A DNA stretch of 64,000 nt, from NCBI RefSeq assembly GCF_030486595.1, contig NZ_JAUJZH010000009.1, forward strand, positions 1 to 64,000. The letters are read 5' to 3'. The notes below the pieces were generated by a model. It had not been told where the DNA came from. It did no database searches and worked only from the letters and a program-made list of their open reading frames with translations. Below are positions 1 to 9,044 of the stretch, in pieces (positions within the stretch are counted from its first letter, which is position 1; the number at the start of each line of letters is the position of its first letter). Both the position numbers and the translations under genes were made by a program. The stretch comes from Variovorax ginsengisoli (GTDB lineage: Bacteria > Pseudomonadota > Gammaproteobacteria > Burkholderiales > Burkholderiaceae_C).

Positions 1-272
1 ACGCACCCGGCTCCGTCGCGTTCCCTATCCGGCATTCGCGAAAGATTCTGAAATCCGGCCCCCGGAGAGAGCGGCTCGCCCTCTTGACAGGATCAAGCCA
101 TATCAGCCCCCGCCTTCCATCGGCGCGCAGCGCCAAGTCCTTGATCCGCAAGGAATTTCGCTGGAGTTCCCACGCAGCGGAATAGTCCGCAGCCACAGGC
201 TTCGGCGCGATTCAATGGCGCATCGCTTCTGAAATGCCGCCTTCCCACCCTCTCACCCCTGCAGGAGCCTTC

Positions 273-1331
273 ATGCTGTCTCGTCCTCGCCTCCAGTCCT
301 TCGCCGCGGCCGCCGCCATGGTCGTGATGCTCGCCTTGCCCGCAGCGCATGCGCAAGAGAGGATCAAGCTCAAGGCCATCGGCCAGCCGCTGGCCACCGG
401 CCTGATCCAGAAGAACAAGGAGCAACCCTTCTTCGAGAACTTCGCCGCCAGGACCGGGCTGCCGATCGATGTCGACTACAAGCCGATCGACACGCTTGGC
501 ATCAAGGACACCGAGCAGCTTCGCGTGATGAAGGCGGGACTGTTCGACATCGTGTCCCTGCGCGTTTCGCAGAACTCCCGCGACGAACCTACCATCCTGG
601 GCCTGGACCTGGTCGGCGCGGCGCCGGACTACGCCACCGGCCGCAAGGTGGCCAAGGCCTACTTCGATACGGCGGATGCGCGACTGCAGTCGCAGTTCGG
701 CGTCAAGCTGCTGGGTGTCTGGCCCTTCGGCCCGCAGATCCTCTTCTGCAAGAAGCCGGTCGCCAAGCTGGCCGACATCAAGGGCATGAAGGTGCGCGTG
801 TACGACCAGAACCTGGCCAAGTTCATCGAGATGGTGGGCGGCACGCCGGTGCCAGTGTCGTTCGCCGATACGCACCAGTCGCTGTCGCTGGGCGTGGTCG
901 ACTGCGCGATCACCGGGCCGAGCTCGGCCAACTCCGCGGGTTGGCCGGAAGTGACGACGCACCAGATGGCGATCGGCTTCCAGATGGCGCTCAATGGCTA
1001 CGGCATGACCATGAAGTCCTGGAACGCGCTCGCGCCCGACCAGCAGGCCAAGCTGAAGAAGTCCTTCGATGCACTGAGCGACGATGTGTGGAAGTACTCC
1101 GAAGAGCTCTTCCAGGACGCCCTGAACTGCAATGCCGGCAAGGACCCGTGCACGACCGGCAAGAAGTTCAACCTCGTCAACGTGCCGGTCACGTCGGCGG
1201 ACATCGACCTGGTGCGCAGCGCGGTGACCAAGGTGTCACTGCCGGTGTGGGCCGAGGTCTGCGACAAGTCCAACGCCGCCTGCTCGAAGACCTGGCAGGC
1301 GACGGTTGCACCGGTGCTGGGGCTGAAGTGA
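273..1331 (+). CDS. TRAP transporter substrate-binding protein (DctP/TAXI-like)
   Basis: Periplasmic solute receptor of a tripartite ATP-independent transporter, 352 aa. A Sec signal peptide (Arg-rich start, then a hydrophobic Ala/Val stretch ending AHA-QE) occupies about residues 1-24. The mature part has the features of TRAP receptors, including the central block around KGMKVRVYD, whose Arg normally clamps the substrate carboxylate, followed by GGTPVPVSF. The start at 273 is preferred over an in-frame ATG at 234 because a GCAGGAG ribosome site lies just upstream and the signal peptide then begins correctly. The two membrane subunits follow directly. The ligand is unknown; an organic acid or amide is likely from the downstream catabolic genes. 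Confidence 0.88.
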   Translation: MLSRPRLQSFAAAAAMVVMLALPAAHAQERIKLKAIGQPLATGLIQKNKEQPFFENFAARTGLPIDVDYKPIDTLGIKDTEQLRVMKAGLFDIVSLRVSQNSRDEPTILGLDLVGAAPDYATGRKVAKAYFDTADARLQSQFGVKLLGVWPFGPQILFCKKPVAKLADIKGMKVRVYDQNLAKFIEMVGGTPVPVSFADTHQSLSLGVVDCAITGPSSANSAGWPEVTTHQMAIGFQMALNGYGMTMKSWNALAPDQQAKLKKSFDALSDDVWKYSEELFQDALNCNAGKDPCTTGKKFNLVNVPVTSADIDLVRSAVTKVSLPVWAEVCDKSNAACSKTWQATVAPVLGLK

Positions 1332-1342
1332 ACGGCGGCGCC

Positions 1343-1990
1343 ATGAGCAGCGACCGGCCATCCGTTGCCGTGTCCGCCGACCGGGTCACGCCCGCCGGGC
1401 GCGTCGACTTCAAGACCCGCCTGGAAACGGTGCTGGCCACCGTCTTCGGCGTGATCTTCCTCGGCCTGGCCGTCATCGTCACCATCGAGACGCTGTCGCG
1501 AAAGCTGTTCAACATATCGCTGCAGGGCGCCGATGAACTGGGCGGCTACGCCTTGGCGGTGGGCTCGACCATCGCCTTCAGCCTGGCCCTGATCGGGCGC
1601 AACCACATCCGGGTCGACGTGTTCCACGAGAAGTTCTCGCCGCGCGTGCAGGCGCTGCTGAACTGGATCTCGATGCTCTCGCTGGCCGTGTTCGCGCTGT
1701 TCATCGCCTGGGTGGCGTTCAAGGTGATCCAGGACACGACGGCCTACCGCAGCACGGCGCAGACGCCCTGGGCGACGCCGCTGATCATTCCGCAGAGCGT
1801 CTGGTACGGCGGCCTCGTGATCTTCGCGCTGGTGGCTTGCGGACTGGCATGGCGGGCGACGCGGCTGCTCCTGCGCGGCGACATCGCGAGGCTCAACAGC
1901 GATTTCCATCCCAAGAGCGCGAAGGAAGAACTGAAGGAAGAACTGGACGACCTCAAGGTGCGCCAGGCTTCCGAAGGAGCGCCATCATGA
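1343..1990 (+). CDS. TRAP transporter small permease (DctQ family)
   Basis: Small membrane subunit of the TRAP system, 215 aa. Four hydrophobic segments can be seen, at about residues 30-50 (VLATVFGVIFLGLAVIV), 65-85, 105-125 and 145-165. The C-terminal tail is cytoplasmic and rich in Lys/Glu. The ATG at 1343 lies 11 bases after the receptor gene. The end overlaps the next gene as ATGA, so the two permease subunits are probably translationally coupled. An upstream extension of this reading frame runs through the receptor gene and is not coding. Confidence 0.87.
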   Translation: MSSDRPSVAVSADRVTPAGRVDFKTRLETVLATVFGVIFLGLAVIVTIETLSRKLFNISLQGADELGGYALAVGSTIAFSLALIGRNHIRVDVFHEKFSPRVQALLNWISMLSLAVFALFIAWVAFKVIQDTTAYRSTAQTPWATPLIIPQSVWYGGLVIFALVACGLAWRATRLLLRGDIARLNSDFHPKSAKEELKEELDDLKVRQASEGAPS

Positions 1991-3279
1991 ACGTTGCACT
2001 GATCGGACTCGCATTCTTCTCCATGCTCGCCCTCATGCTGGTGGGCATGCCGATCGCCGTCTCGATGGCGGCGGTCGGGATCATCGGCGGCATCGCGGCC
2101 TACGGCGTGCCGTTCATGGACTCCATCGCTCCGGTGGTGTGGGGCGTGCAGAACGAGAGCCTGCTGACCTCCGTGCCGCTGTTCGTGCTGCTCGGCGAGC
2201 TGCTGCTGCGGTCCGGGATCGCGGACCGCATGTACATCGCGCTGTCGGCCTGGCTCGGCCGCCTGCCGGGCGGGCTGCTGCACACCAACATCGGAAGCTG
2301 CGCGCTGTTCGCCGCGACCTCCGGGTCGTCGGTCGCCACCGCGGCCACGGTGGGCACGGTGGCGCTGCCTTCGCTGCAGAAGCGAGGCTATCCGATGCGG
2401 GCATCGCTGGGCAGCCTGGCGGCCGGCGGAACCCTGGGCATCCTGATTCCGCCGAGCGTGAACATGATCGTGTACGGGTCGCTCACCAACAACTCGATCG
2501 GCAAGCTGTTCATCGCCGGCATCATCCCCGGCCTCCTTCTGACGCTGTGCTTCATGCTCTGGATCGCGGTCTCGAGCCTGGCCAGTGGCAAGGTGATGCG
2601 CGAGCCGAAGGTGCCGCTGGCCGACAGGCTGCGCTCGCTGGTGCACCTGATCCCGCCGGCGGTGGTGTTCGGCATCGTGATGGGCAGCCTCTATTTCGGG
2701 ATCGCCACCGCGGCCGAGAGCGCTGCGCTCGGCGTGATCGCCGCGCTGGGCTTCGTCTGGCAGTCGGGCAAGCTGAACCGCGAGCTGCTGCGCAACTGCT
2801 TCGTCTCGACGGCCCGCGTGAGCGGCATGATCCTGCTGATCGTCGCAGCGGCCTTCATCCTGAACCTGACGGTGAGCCTGACCGGCGTGGCCGAGGCGAT
2901 GACCAAGTGGGTGGCGGGCCTGGGCCTGTCGGCCACCGGCCTGATCCTCGCGCTGATCGTGTTCTACCTGATCCTGGGCATGTTCATGGACGTGCTGTCG
3001 ATGCAGGTCGCGACCATCCCGATCACCTATCCGATCGCGACCGCGATCGGGGTCGACCCGATCTGGTTCGGCATCTTCATCGTGCTGATGTGCGAACTGG
3101 GCCTGATCACGCCGCCCGTGGGCATGAACCTGTTCGTCGTCCACGGCATCCGCCCGGACAAGGGCGGCATCGAGGACGCGATCTACGGCGCATTGCCGTA
3201 TGCGGTGATCATGATCCTGTTCACGCTGCTGCTGATGGCCGTCCCGCAGCTGGTGACCTGGTTGCCGGCGCACATGTGA
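1987..3279 (+). CDS. TRAP transporter large permease (DctM family)
   Basis: Large membrane subunit of the TRAP importer, 430 aa, the usual length. Repeated hydrophobic helices cover the whole protein. Typical DctM stretches are visible: LGELLLRSG near residue 70, the GSSVATAATVG loop near residue 115, GGTLGILIPPS near residue 150 and LITPPVGMNLFV near residue 380. It moves the solute using a sodium or proton gradient. The start overlaps the small permease stop by four bases. Confidence 0.93.
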   Translation: MNVALIGLAFFSMLALMLVGMPIAVSMAAVGIIGGIAAYGVPFMDSIAPVVWGVQNESLLTSVPLFVLLGELLLRSGIADRMYIALSAWLGRLPGGLLHTNIGSCALFAATSGSSVATAATVGTVALPSLQKRGYPMRASLGSLAAGGTLGILIPPSVNMIVYGSLTNNSIGKLFIAGIIPGLLLTLCFMLWIAVSSLASGKVMREPKVPLADRLRSLVHLIPPAVVFGIVMGSLYFGIATAAESAALGVIAALGFVWQSGKLNRELLRNCFVSTARVSGMILLIVAAAFILNLTVSLTGVAEAMTKWVAGLGLSATGLILALIVFYLILGMFMDVLSMQVATIPITYPIATAIGVDPIWFGIFIVLMCELGLITPPVGMNLFVVHGIRPDKGGIEDAIYGALPYAVIMILFTLLLMAVPQLVTWLPAHM

Positions 3280-3286
3280 GCCGCCG

Positions 3287-4663
3287 ATGAACAAACCGCT
3301 CTGGCAACTCACGGCGATGCAGCTCGCGGCCGGATTCCGCGACGCATCGTTCACGCCGACCGAGGCGCTGCAGGCATGCATGGCGCGCAGCGAAGAGGTC
3401 AATCCGCGTCTGAACGCGATCGTCGCGCTCGACCTCGAAGGCGCGACGCACGCGGCCGGACAAAGCACCGCGCGCTGGCGCACGGGCCGCGCGCTCGGCG
3501 CGCTGGACGGGGTGCCCGTGACCATCAAGGACAACCTGCAGGTGCGCGGCCTGCCGACCCATTGGGGCAGCCGCGCGCTGGCCGGCTTCGTCGCGGAGCG
3601 AGACGAGATCCCGGTGGCACGCTTGCGCGACGCCGGCGCAGTGATCTTCGGCAAGACCAACGTGCCCGAGTTCACGATGCAGGGCTACACCGACAACCCG
3701 GTGTTCGGCCCCACGGGCAACCCGTGGAACCCGTCGCTCACGCCGGGCGGCTCGTCGGGCGGCTCGGTGGCGCTGGTGGCCGCGGGCGGTTGCCCGATCG
3801 CGCTGGGCACCGACGGCGGCGGCTCGATCCGCAGGCCGGCATCGCACACCAACCTGGTCGGCTTCAAGCCTTCGCGCGGGCGCGTGCCGCGCGGCGACGG
3901 GCTGCCGCCGATCTTCCTCGACTTCGAGGTGGCGGGTCCGATCGCGCGCAGCGTGGCCGATGCGGCCGCGGTCATGCGGGTGATCGGGCGCGGCTCGGTC
4001 GAGGAGGGGAGCGCGCCCCGTGCGCGCATCCTCTTCATTCCGCGCTTCGGGCTACACCCGGTCGATCCGCAGATCGCTGCGCTGACCGAAGCGGCCGCGC
4101 GCCAGTTGGCGGGGATGGGGCACGACGTCACGACGGCCCAGGACTTCGACATGGCCGAGGCGGTGAACGAGCGCTGGCCGCTGCTCGCGCAGGTGGGCCT
4201 GGCGTGGCTCGTTGCGCATCCACGGGAGCTGTCGGAGCGGCCCTTCGATGCGTCGTCGTTCGGCCCGGCGATGCAGGCCAATGCCGAAACCGGCCGCAGG
4301 GCGTCCGCGGCGGACCTGTTCGACCTGCTGTTCGAGGCCGAGCGGCTGCGCAGCGGGCTGTCGCGCCTGTTCGACCGGTACGACTTCCTGCTGACGCCGG
4401 CGGCGGCGGCACTGCCATGGCCGGCGAACCAGTCGCACCCGCCGCGCATCGACGGACACGATGTCGGACCGCGAGGCCATGCGGTTTTCGCGGGCTTCGC
4501 CAACGCCGTCGGCCTGCCTGCCATCGCGCTGCCTTGCGGCTTCGCCGGTGGGATTCCGGTCGGCATGCAGCTGGTCGCGCGCGAGGGCGCGGACGACGCG
4601 CTGCTGGCGCTGGCCCACTCGATCGAGCAAGCCCATCCATGGCAGCGCTTCCCCGACCTGTGA
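3287..4663 (+). CDS. amidase (amidase signature family)
   Basis: Cytoplasmic amide hydrolase, 458 aa. The Ser-cisSer-Lys triad is readable: Lys81 in VTIKDNL, Ser156 in the GGSSGGS motif, and Ser180 in GGGSIRRPA. The 24-residue spacing between the two serines is the family norm. The gene starts seven bases after the TRAP large permease, so it likely hydrolyses the imported compound or a product of it. The family covers amidases, aryl amidases, allophanate and carbamate hydrolases and GatA. GatA is unlikely without gatB or gatC nearby. The real substrate cannot be read from sequence. Confidence 0.88.
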   Translation: MNKPLWQLTAMQLAAGFRDASFTPTEALQACMARSEEVNPRLNAIVALDLEGATHAAGQSTARWRTGRALGALDGVPVTIKDNLQVRGLPTHWGSRALAGFVAERDEIPVARLRDAGAVIFGKTNVPEFTMQGYTDNPVFGPTGNPWNPSLTPGGSSGGSVALVAAGGCPIALGTDGGGSIRRPASHTNLVGFKPSRGRVPRGDGLPPIFLDFEVAGPIARSVADAAAVMRVIGRGSVEEGSAPRARILFIPRFGLHPVDPQIAALTEAAARQLAGMGHDVTTAQDFDMAEAVNERWPLLAQVGLAWLVAHPRELSERPFDASSFGPAMQANAETGRRASAADLFDLLFEAERLRSGLSRLFDRYDFLLTPAAAALPWPANQSHPPRIDGHDVGPRGHAVFAGFANAVGLPAIALPCGFAGGIPVGMQLVAREGADDALLALAHSIEQAHPWQRFPDL

Positions 4664-5433
4664 CGCCTGCCGCGGCCGCGGTGGCGCAGGTCACGCCGGA
4701 GGCGGCCGCGCAGGCCTTGGGTCGTGCGCGGCGCGACGGGCGGCGTGTGCCTTCGACGCTGCTGCAGGCGCGCGGCCGCGACGAGGCCTACGCGATCCAG
4801 GACGCGACCCTGGCTGCGATCGGCCCGATCGGCGGCTGGAAGGTCGGTGCGACCAGCCCTGGCCGGGAGCCGGTCTGCGCGCCGCTGCCGGCCGCGGGGC
4901 TGGTGCGCGGCGGATCGACGCTCGACGGCGGCGCATGGCACTTGCGCGGCGCCGAAGTCGAGGTCGCATTCCGGCTCGGGTCCGACCTGCCGCCGCGCGC
5001 CTGGCCGTACACGCGCGACGAGGTGGCGCTGGCGGTGGAGTCGGTGCTGCCGGTGATCGAGGTGGCCGAGACCCGGCTGGCCGACTGGCTCGAGGCCGAG
5101 CCCGTGGCGCACCTGGCCGACCTGCTGAGCCATGGCGGGCTGGTGGTAGGCGAGCCCGCGGCGTTCGACATCGCCTGGTTCGACCTGAAGCGGACCGAGG
5201 CCGTGATGCGCTTCGACGACCAGGTCGTCGCGCACACCATCGGCGAGCATGCGCACCCCGATGTCGGCGCGCTCCTGGCATGGCTTGCCAACCATTGCAT
5301 TGCGCGAGGCGCGGGCCTCCAGGCCGGCCAGATCGTCACCACCGGCTCGTGCACCGGCATGCTGTTCGCCTCCCAAGGGACGGCGGTGCGCGCGGAAGTG
5401 CCGGGCCTCACGCCGCTGAGCATCTTCTTCTGA
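4639..5433 (+). CDS. 2-keto-4-pentenoate hydratase-like protein (FAH superfamily), copy 1
   Basis: 264 aa enzyme of the MhpD/HpaH-like hydratase-decarboxylase branch of the fumarylacetoacetate hydrolase superfamily. Visible landmarks are GGWKVGATS near residue 60, the acidic metal-binding motif GAEVEVAFRLG near residue 105, and GQIVTTGSCTG near residue 235. Such enzymes hydrate 2-hydroxydienoates to 4-hydroxy-2-oxoacids. The ATG at 4639 overlaps the amidase by 25 bases; a GTG at 4660 would give a four-base GTGA overlap and is an equally reasonable start. The next gene is a paralogue. Confidence 0.82.
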   Translation: MAALPRPVTPAAAAVAQVTPEAAAQALGRARRDGRRVPSTLLQARGRDEAYAIQDATLAAIGPIGGWKVGATSPGREPVCAPLPAAGLVRGGSTLDGGAWHLRGAEVEVAFRLGSDLPPRAWPYTRDEVALAVESVLPVIEVAETRLADWLEAEPVAHLADLLSHGGLVVGEPAAFDIAWFDLKRTEAVMRFDDQVVAHTIGEHAHPDVGALLAWLANHCIARGAGLQAGQIVTTGSCTGMLFASQGTAVRAEVPGLTPLSIFF

Positions 5434-5462
5434 GCTTTTCGAAGCCGTCACAGGAAATCCAT

Positions 5463-6233
5463 ATGTCCCCATCGAAGATCGAGGTCGTCGCCCAGGCACT
5501 GACCCGCGCCCGCCGCGACAACACCCTGGCGCTCGCCGCGTCGCTGGCCGACGCGCTGTGCGACGCTGGCGATGCCTATGCGGTGCAGCAGCGGGTGGCC
5601 GAAGAACTCGGCTGGTTCGCGACCTCGCCGCCGCGTCACTGGAAGGCCGGCGGCGCATCTCGCGACGCTGAACTGACCTGCGCTCCACTTCCGCCCGAAG
5701 GCGTGTGGCCGAGTCCGGCCCGGGCCGGCGGGCGGCCGTTCCATCTTCGCGGCATCGAGGCCGAAATCGCCCTGCGGCTCGGGCGCGAGGTCGACCAGGC
5801 ACTGGCATCGATGCTGGATGCGCGAAGCGCGCCGGCCCTGGTCGACGCGATGGCCGTCTCGATAGAAATCGTCGATTCGCGTTGGCGGGAGGCCCTCGAT
5901 GCGCCGGCGCTTTTCAAGCTGGCCGACCTGCAGTCGCACGGTGCGCTGGTGCTCGGCGACTGGGTCCCGTTCGTTGCGCGCGACTGGGCTGCCCAGGCCT
6001 GCACAGTCCGCATCGGCTCGCAAGCGACGGTCGAGCGCCGCGGGACCCACTCGCTCGGCGACCCCGCGCACCTGCTGCCCGCGTGGCTGCGCCACGCCAC
6101 CCGCAACGGTGGCCGCGTGGCGGCCGGCACGGTGGTCACCACCGGCACCTGGGTCGGCATCCTGGACGCGGCCGAGGGCGACCTCGTCAGCGCTGAATTC
6201 CCGGGCATCGGCCGTGCGTCGGTGCAGTTGTAG
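5463..6233 (+). CDS. 2-keto-4-pentenoate hydratase-like protein (FAH superfamily), copy 2
   Basis: 256 aa paralogue of the preceding gene, clearly alignable: VAQALTRARRD at the N-terminus, HWKAGGAS, the metal motif GIEAEIALRLG, LADLQSHGALVLGDW and GTVVTTGTWVG. The acidic metal ligands are kept. It is probably a product of local duplication with divergence, giving either two successive steps or a heteromer. The start is an ATG 29 bases after the previous stop, with AGGAAA upstream. Substrate unknown. Confidence 0.82.
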   Translation: MSPSKIEVVAQALTRARRDNTLALAASLADALCDAGDAYAVQQRVAEELGWFATSPPRHWKAGGASRDAELTCAPLPPEGVWPSPARAGGRPFHLRGIEAEIALRLGREVDQALASMLDARSAPALVDAMAVSIEIVDSRWREALDAPALFKLADLQSHGALVLGDWVPFVARDWAAQACTVRIGSQATVERRGTHSLGDPAHLLPAWLRHATRNGGRVAAGTVVTTGTWVGILDAAEGDLVSAEFPGIGRASVQL

Positions 6234-6264
6234 ACCCCTGAAGAAGTCAAAGGACAGAGACACC

Positions 6265-7506
6265 ATGATCGCTCTAGACGACCATGCCAGCGGCCGGCAT
6301 TTCCTGCAGATTCCCGGGCCCAGCCCGGTGCCGGATCGCATCCTGCGCGCCATCAGCCTGCCGACCATCGACCATCGGGGGCCCGAGTTCGCGACCCTCG
6401 GCAAGAAGGTGATCGGCGGGCTGCAGCAGGTCTTCCAGACCGAGCACCCGGTGGTGATCTATCCGGCGTCGGGCACCGGCGCCTGGGAGGCCGCACTGGT
6501 CAACGTGGCCAGTCCCGGCGACAGCCTGCTGATGTACGAGACCGGCCACTTCGCCAGCCTGTGGCAGAAGATGGCGCAGCGGCTGGGCCTGGAGCCCGAG
6601 TTCCTCGCGCTGCCGGGCATCGACGAGACCGGGCTGCCGCGCAGCTGGCGCCATGGCGTGCAGGCCGACCTGATCGAGGAGCGCCTGCGCAAGGACGGCG
6701 CGCACCGCATCAAGGCCGTGTGCGTGGTGCACAACGAGACGTCCACCGGCGTCACTTCAGATATCGCCGCGGTTCGCCGTGCGATCGACGCGGCGGGCCA
6801 TCCGGCCCTGTTGATGGTCGACACCATCTCCGGTCTCGCGAGTGCCGACTACCGCCATGACGCCTGGGGCGTCGATGTCACCGTCAGCGGCTCGCAGAAG
6901 GGGCTGATGCTGCCGCCGGGCATCAGCTTCAATGCGTTGTCGCCCAAGGCCATCGAGGCCGCCAGGACCGCGCGGCTGCCCAAGGCCTTCTGGGCCTGGG
7001 ACGAGATCGTCGAGATGAACAAGGGCGGCTACTGGCCCTGTACGCCGAGCACGAATCTTCTCTACGGACTCAGCGAGGCGCTCGACATGGTGCTCGAGCA
7101 GGGCCTGCCCGCGGTGTTCGCGCGCCACCAGCGCTGGGGCGAAGGCGTTCGCACCGCCGTGCGCGCCTGGGGCTTGCCGACGCAATGCGCGGACGAGCGC
7201 GTGCATTCGCCGGTTCTGACCGGCGTCATCACGCCGCAGGGCGTCGACGCCGATGCGCTGCGCAGGCTGATCCACGAGCGCTTCGATCTGTCGCTCGGCG
7301 CCGGGCTGGGCAAGCTCAGGGGCCGCATGTTCCGCATCGGCCACCTGGGCGACTGCAACGACCTGACACTGATGGCGGCGCTGACCGGCGTCGAGATGGG
7401 GCTCAAGCTGGCCGGCGTTCCGCTGGCCGGCAGCGGCGTGCTGGCCGCCATGGCGTTCTTTGCTGGAACACCGCTCGTCGATGTCGCGAGTCGGCCGATC
7501 GAGTAG
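6265..7506 (+). CDS. class V aminotransferase (serine/alanine/ureidoglycine-glyoxylate type)
   Basis: PLP-dependent fold-type I aminotransferase, 413 aa. The N-terminal IPGPSPVP block and TIDHRGPEF are hallmarks of the AGT/SgaA/PucG group. The cofactor-binding Lys is Lys212 in SGSQKGLMLPPG. Known members use glyoxylate or pyruvate as acceptor and serine, ureidoglycine or pyridoxamine as donor. Being last in an operon with an importer, amidase and hydratases suggests removal of an amino group from a catabolic intermediate. It could be a serine-glyoxylate, ureidoglycine-glyoxylate or pyridoxamine-pyruvate aminotransferase; sequence alone does not separate these. Confidence 0.85.
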   Translation: MIALDDHASGRHFLQIPGPSPVPDRILRAISLPTIDHRGPEFATLGKKVIGGLQQVFQTEHPVVIYPASGTGAWEAALVNVASPGDSLLMYETGHFASLWQKMAQRLGLEPEFLALPGIDETGLPRSWRHGVQADLIEERLRKDGAHRIKAVCVVHNETSTGVTSDIAAVRRAIDAAGHPALLMVDTISGLASADYRHDAWGVDVTVSGSQKGLMLPPGISFNALSPKAIEAARTARLPKAFWAWDEIVEMNKGGYWPCTPSTNLLYGLSEALDMVLEQGLPAVFARHQRWGEGVRTAVRAWGLPTQCADERVHSPVLTGVITPQGVDADALRRLIHERFDLSLGAGLGKLRGRMFRIGHLGDCNDLTLMAALTGVEMGLKLAGVPLAGSGVLAAMAFFAGTPLVDVASRPIE

Positions 7507-7532
7507 GTGTTTTCACTAGAGTCGACATTCAT

Positions 7533-7552
7533 TGTCAACAACGATGTTGACA
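7533..7552. promoter_or_regulatory. inverted repeat operator, probably for the GntR regulator
   Basis: Perfect 8-base inverted repeat, TGTCAACA and TGTTGACA, with a 4-base spacer. The right arm contains the -35 box of the promoter that follows. TTGTC/GACAA-type palindromes are typical of FadR-subfamily GntR regulators, and the operon it precedes ends in such a gene (12008-12718). Confidence 0.7.
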
Positions 7553-7575
7553 TCATTTCCGGCCGGTTCTAAAGT
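7547..7575 (+). promoter_or_regulatory. sigma-70 promoter of the MFS-hydantoinase operon
   Basis: A -35 box TTGACA (7547-7552), exactly 17 bases of spacer, then a -10 box TAAAGT (7570-7575). It lies in the 190-base gap after the aminotransferase gene and leaves a leader of roughly 115 bases before the MFS start. A repressor bound at 7533-7552 would block RNA polymerase directly. Confidence 0.68.
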
Positions 7576-7696
7576 CCGCCCCACAGCCTCGGTGGTGCAT
7601 GGGACCGACCCGCCCCGACTCGCGGCTGCAAGCTCGCCAGCTTGCCGGGTGCTTCCCTGCAGGCTGGCATCCGTGCCACGCAAGGAGACAAAACCG

Positions 7697-9022
7697 ATGC
7701 CACCCACCATGACGGCCGGCGCCACGGCGACCGCCGCAGCACCCGACACCGCCCTCCAGCCCTCCAAGGTCCGCTGGAAGATCTTCCTGATGATGTTGTT
7801 CCTCATCTCGATCAACTACATCGACCGGGCTTCGCTGTCCGTGGCCATGCCGCTGATCGCGAAGGAGTTCGACATCGGGCCGGCCGTGCAAGGCCTGCTG
7901 CTCAGTTCCTTCTTCTGGACCTATGCGCTGATGCAGATCCCGGGCGGCATGCTGGCCGACCGCTTCGGTCCGCGCGTCGTCATTGCCGGCGCGACGCTCG
8001 GCTGGGGCTTCTTCCAGGCCATCGCCGCCTTCTGCACCGGCTGGATTCCGCTGCTGCTGACGCGCCTGGGCCTGGGCGCGGCGGAAGCCCCGATCTATCC
8101 GGCGGGCGGCAAGCTCAACGGCATCTGGATGACGCAGAACGAGCGCGGCCGCGGCGCGACCCTGCTCGACGGCGGCGCGCCGCTCGGTGCCGCGCTCGGT
8201 GCGATCCTGATCTCGGGCCTGATCGCGGTGCTCGGCTCGTGGCGGCTGGCCTTCGTGATCGCCGGTGTCGGCACCGTCGTCGCCGGCCTGTTCGCCTGGA
8301 GCTACATCCGCAACCACCCGCGCGAGCATCCCGGCGTCAACGAGGCGGAAGCCAGGTACATCGAGGCCAGCCACGCCCAGGACGCCGCCAGCGAGCCGCC
8401 AGGCGCCAGCGGCCGACTGCTCGACTTCCTGCGCTTCCGTTCGGTCTGGGGCATGTTCTTCGGCTGGATGTGCTTCAACGCGCTCTTCTACGGCCTGCTC
8501 ACCTGGATGCCGAACTACCTCTCCAAGGTCCACGGCTTCGACATCAAGCAGATGGGCGGGGCGGTGTTCATCATGTTCTTCTCGGGCTTCGTCGGCGAGA
8601 TGTTCGGCGGCTGGCTGGCCGACAAATGGAAGGCGGCCGGCGCCTCGAATGCGAAGGTCCTGCGCACGCTGTTCGGTATCTCCTCGGTCATCGCGACCCT
8701 CGCGATCTACATGGTCTCGCAGATCACGGACCCGGTGGTGGTCGTCATCCTGCTGTCGGTCACGCTGTTCTTCCTGCGCTGGTGCGGTCTCTTCTGGTGC
8801 GTGCCGTCGATCCTCGGCCGCCGGGCGCATGTCGGCTTCCTCGGCGGCACGATGAACCTGGGCGGCAACGTCGCGGGCATCGGCGTGCCGATCGTGGTCG
8901 GCCTGATCGTGCAGGCGACCGGCTCGTACTTCATGGCGCTGATGCTCTTCGCCGCGGCCGGCGCAGGCTTGTTCGTCTGCTCCACGCTGCTGATCGACTA
9001 CAGCAAGAAGCTGCCCGTCTAG
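7697..9022 (+). CDS. MFS transporter (anion:cation symporter/ phthalate-hexuronate type)
   Basis: Twelve-helix inner membrane permease, 441 aa. The N-terminal signature INYIDRASLSVAMP, then QIPGGMLADRFGPR between helices 2 and 3 (the MFS A-motif), marks the ACS subfamily that imports organic anions such as phthalate, hexuronates and tartrate. An AAGGAG ribosome site is 9 bases before the ATG. It is first in an operon with two racemase-superfamily enzymes and a hydantoinase, so it likely imports their substrate, a carboxylated or ureido compound. Confidence 0.88.
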   Translation: MPPTMTAGATATAAAPDTALQPSKVRWKIFLMMLFLISINYIDRASLSVAMPLIAKEFDIGPAVQGLLLSSFFWTYALMQIPGGMLADRFGPRVVIAGATLGWGFFQAIAAFCTGWIPLLLTRLGLGAAEAPIYPAGGKLNGIWMTQNERGRGATLLDGGAPLGAALGAILISGLIAVLGSWRLAFVIAGVGTVVAGLFAWSYIRNHPREHPGVNEAEARYIEASHAQDAASEPPGASGRLLDFLRFRSVWGMFFGWMCFNALFYGLLTWMPNYLSKVHGFDIKQMGGAVFIMFFSGFVGEMFGGWLADKWKAAGASNAKVLRTLFGISSVIATLAIYMVSQITDPVVVVILLSVTLFFLRWCGLFWCVPSILGRRAHVGFLGGTMNLGGNVAGIGVPIVVGLIVQATGSYFMALMLFAAAGAGLFVCSTLLIDYSKKLPV

Positions 9023-9044
9023 TTCACTTTTCGAGATCCGCGAG

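Noticed and set aside
84..89. TTGACA as -35 box of the TRAP operon
   Set aside because: No acceptable -10 box at 16-18 bases; the promoter of the TRAP operon cannot be fixed from this sequence.
93..962. 289-codon open frame on the minus strand at the left edge
   Set aside because: It is antisense to the TRAP receptor, rich in Arg/His/Gly from GC-rich codon shadowing, and has no family motif.
3287..4663. GatA subunit of the tRNA amidotransferase
   Set aside because: No gatB or gatC neighbours, and the operon is catabolic with a TRAP importer.
3685..5808. 707-codon minus strand frame across the amidase and hydratase genes
   Set aside because: It spans three real genes on the other strand and shows only low-complexity Arg/Ala sequence.
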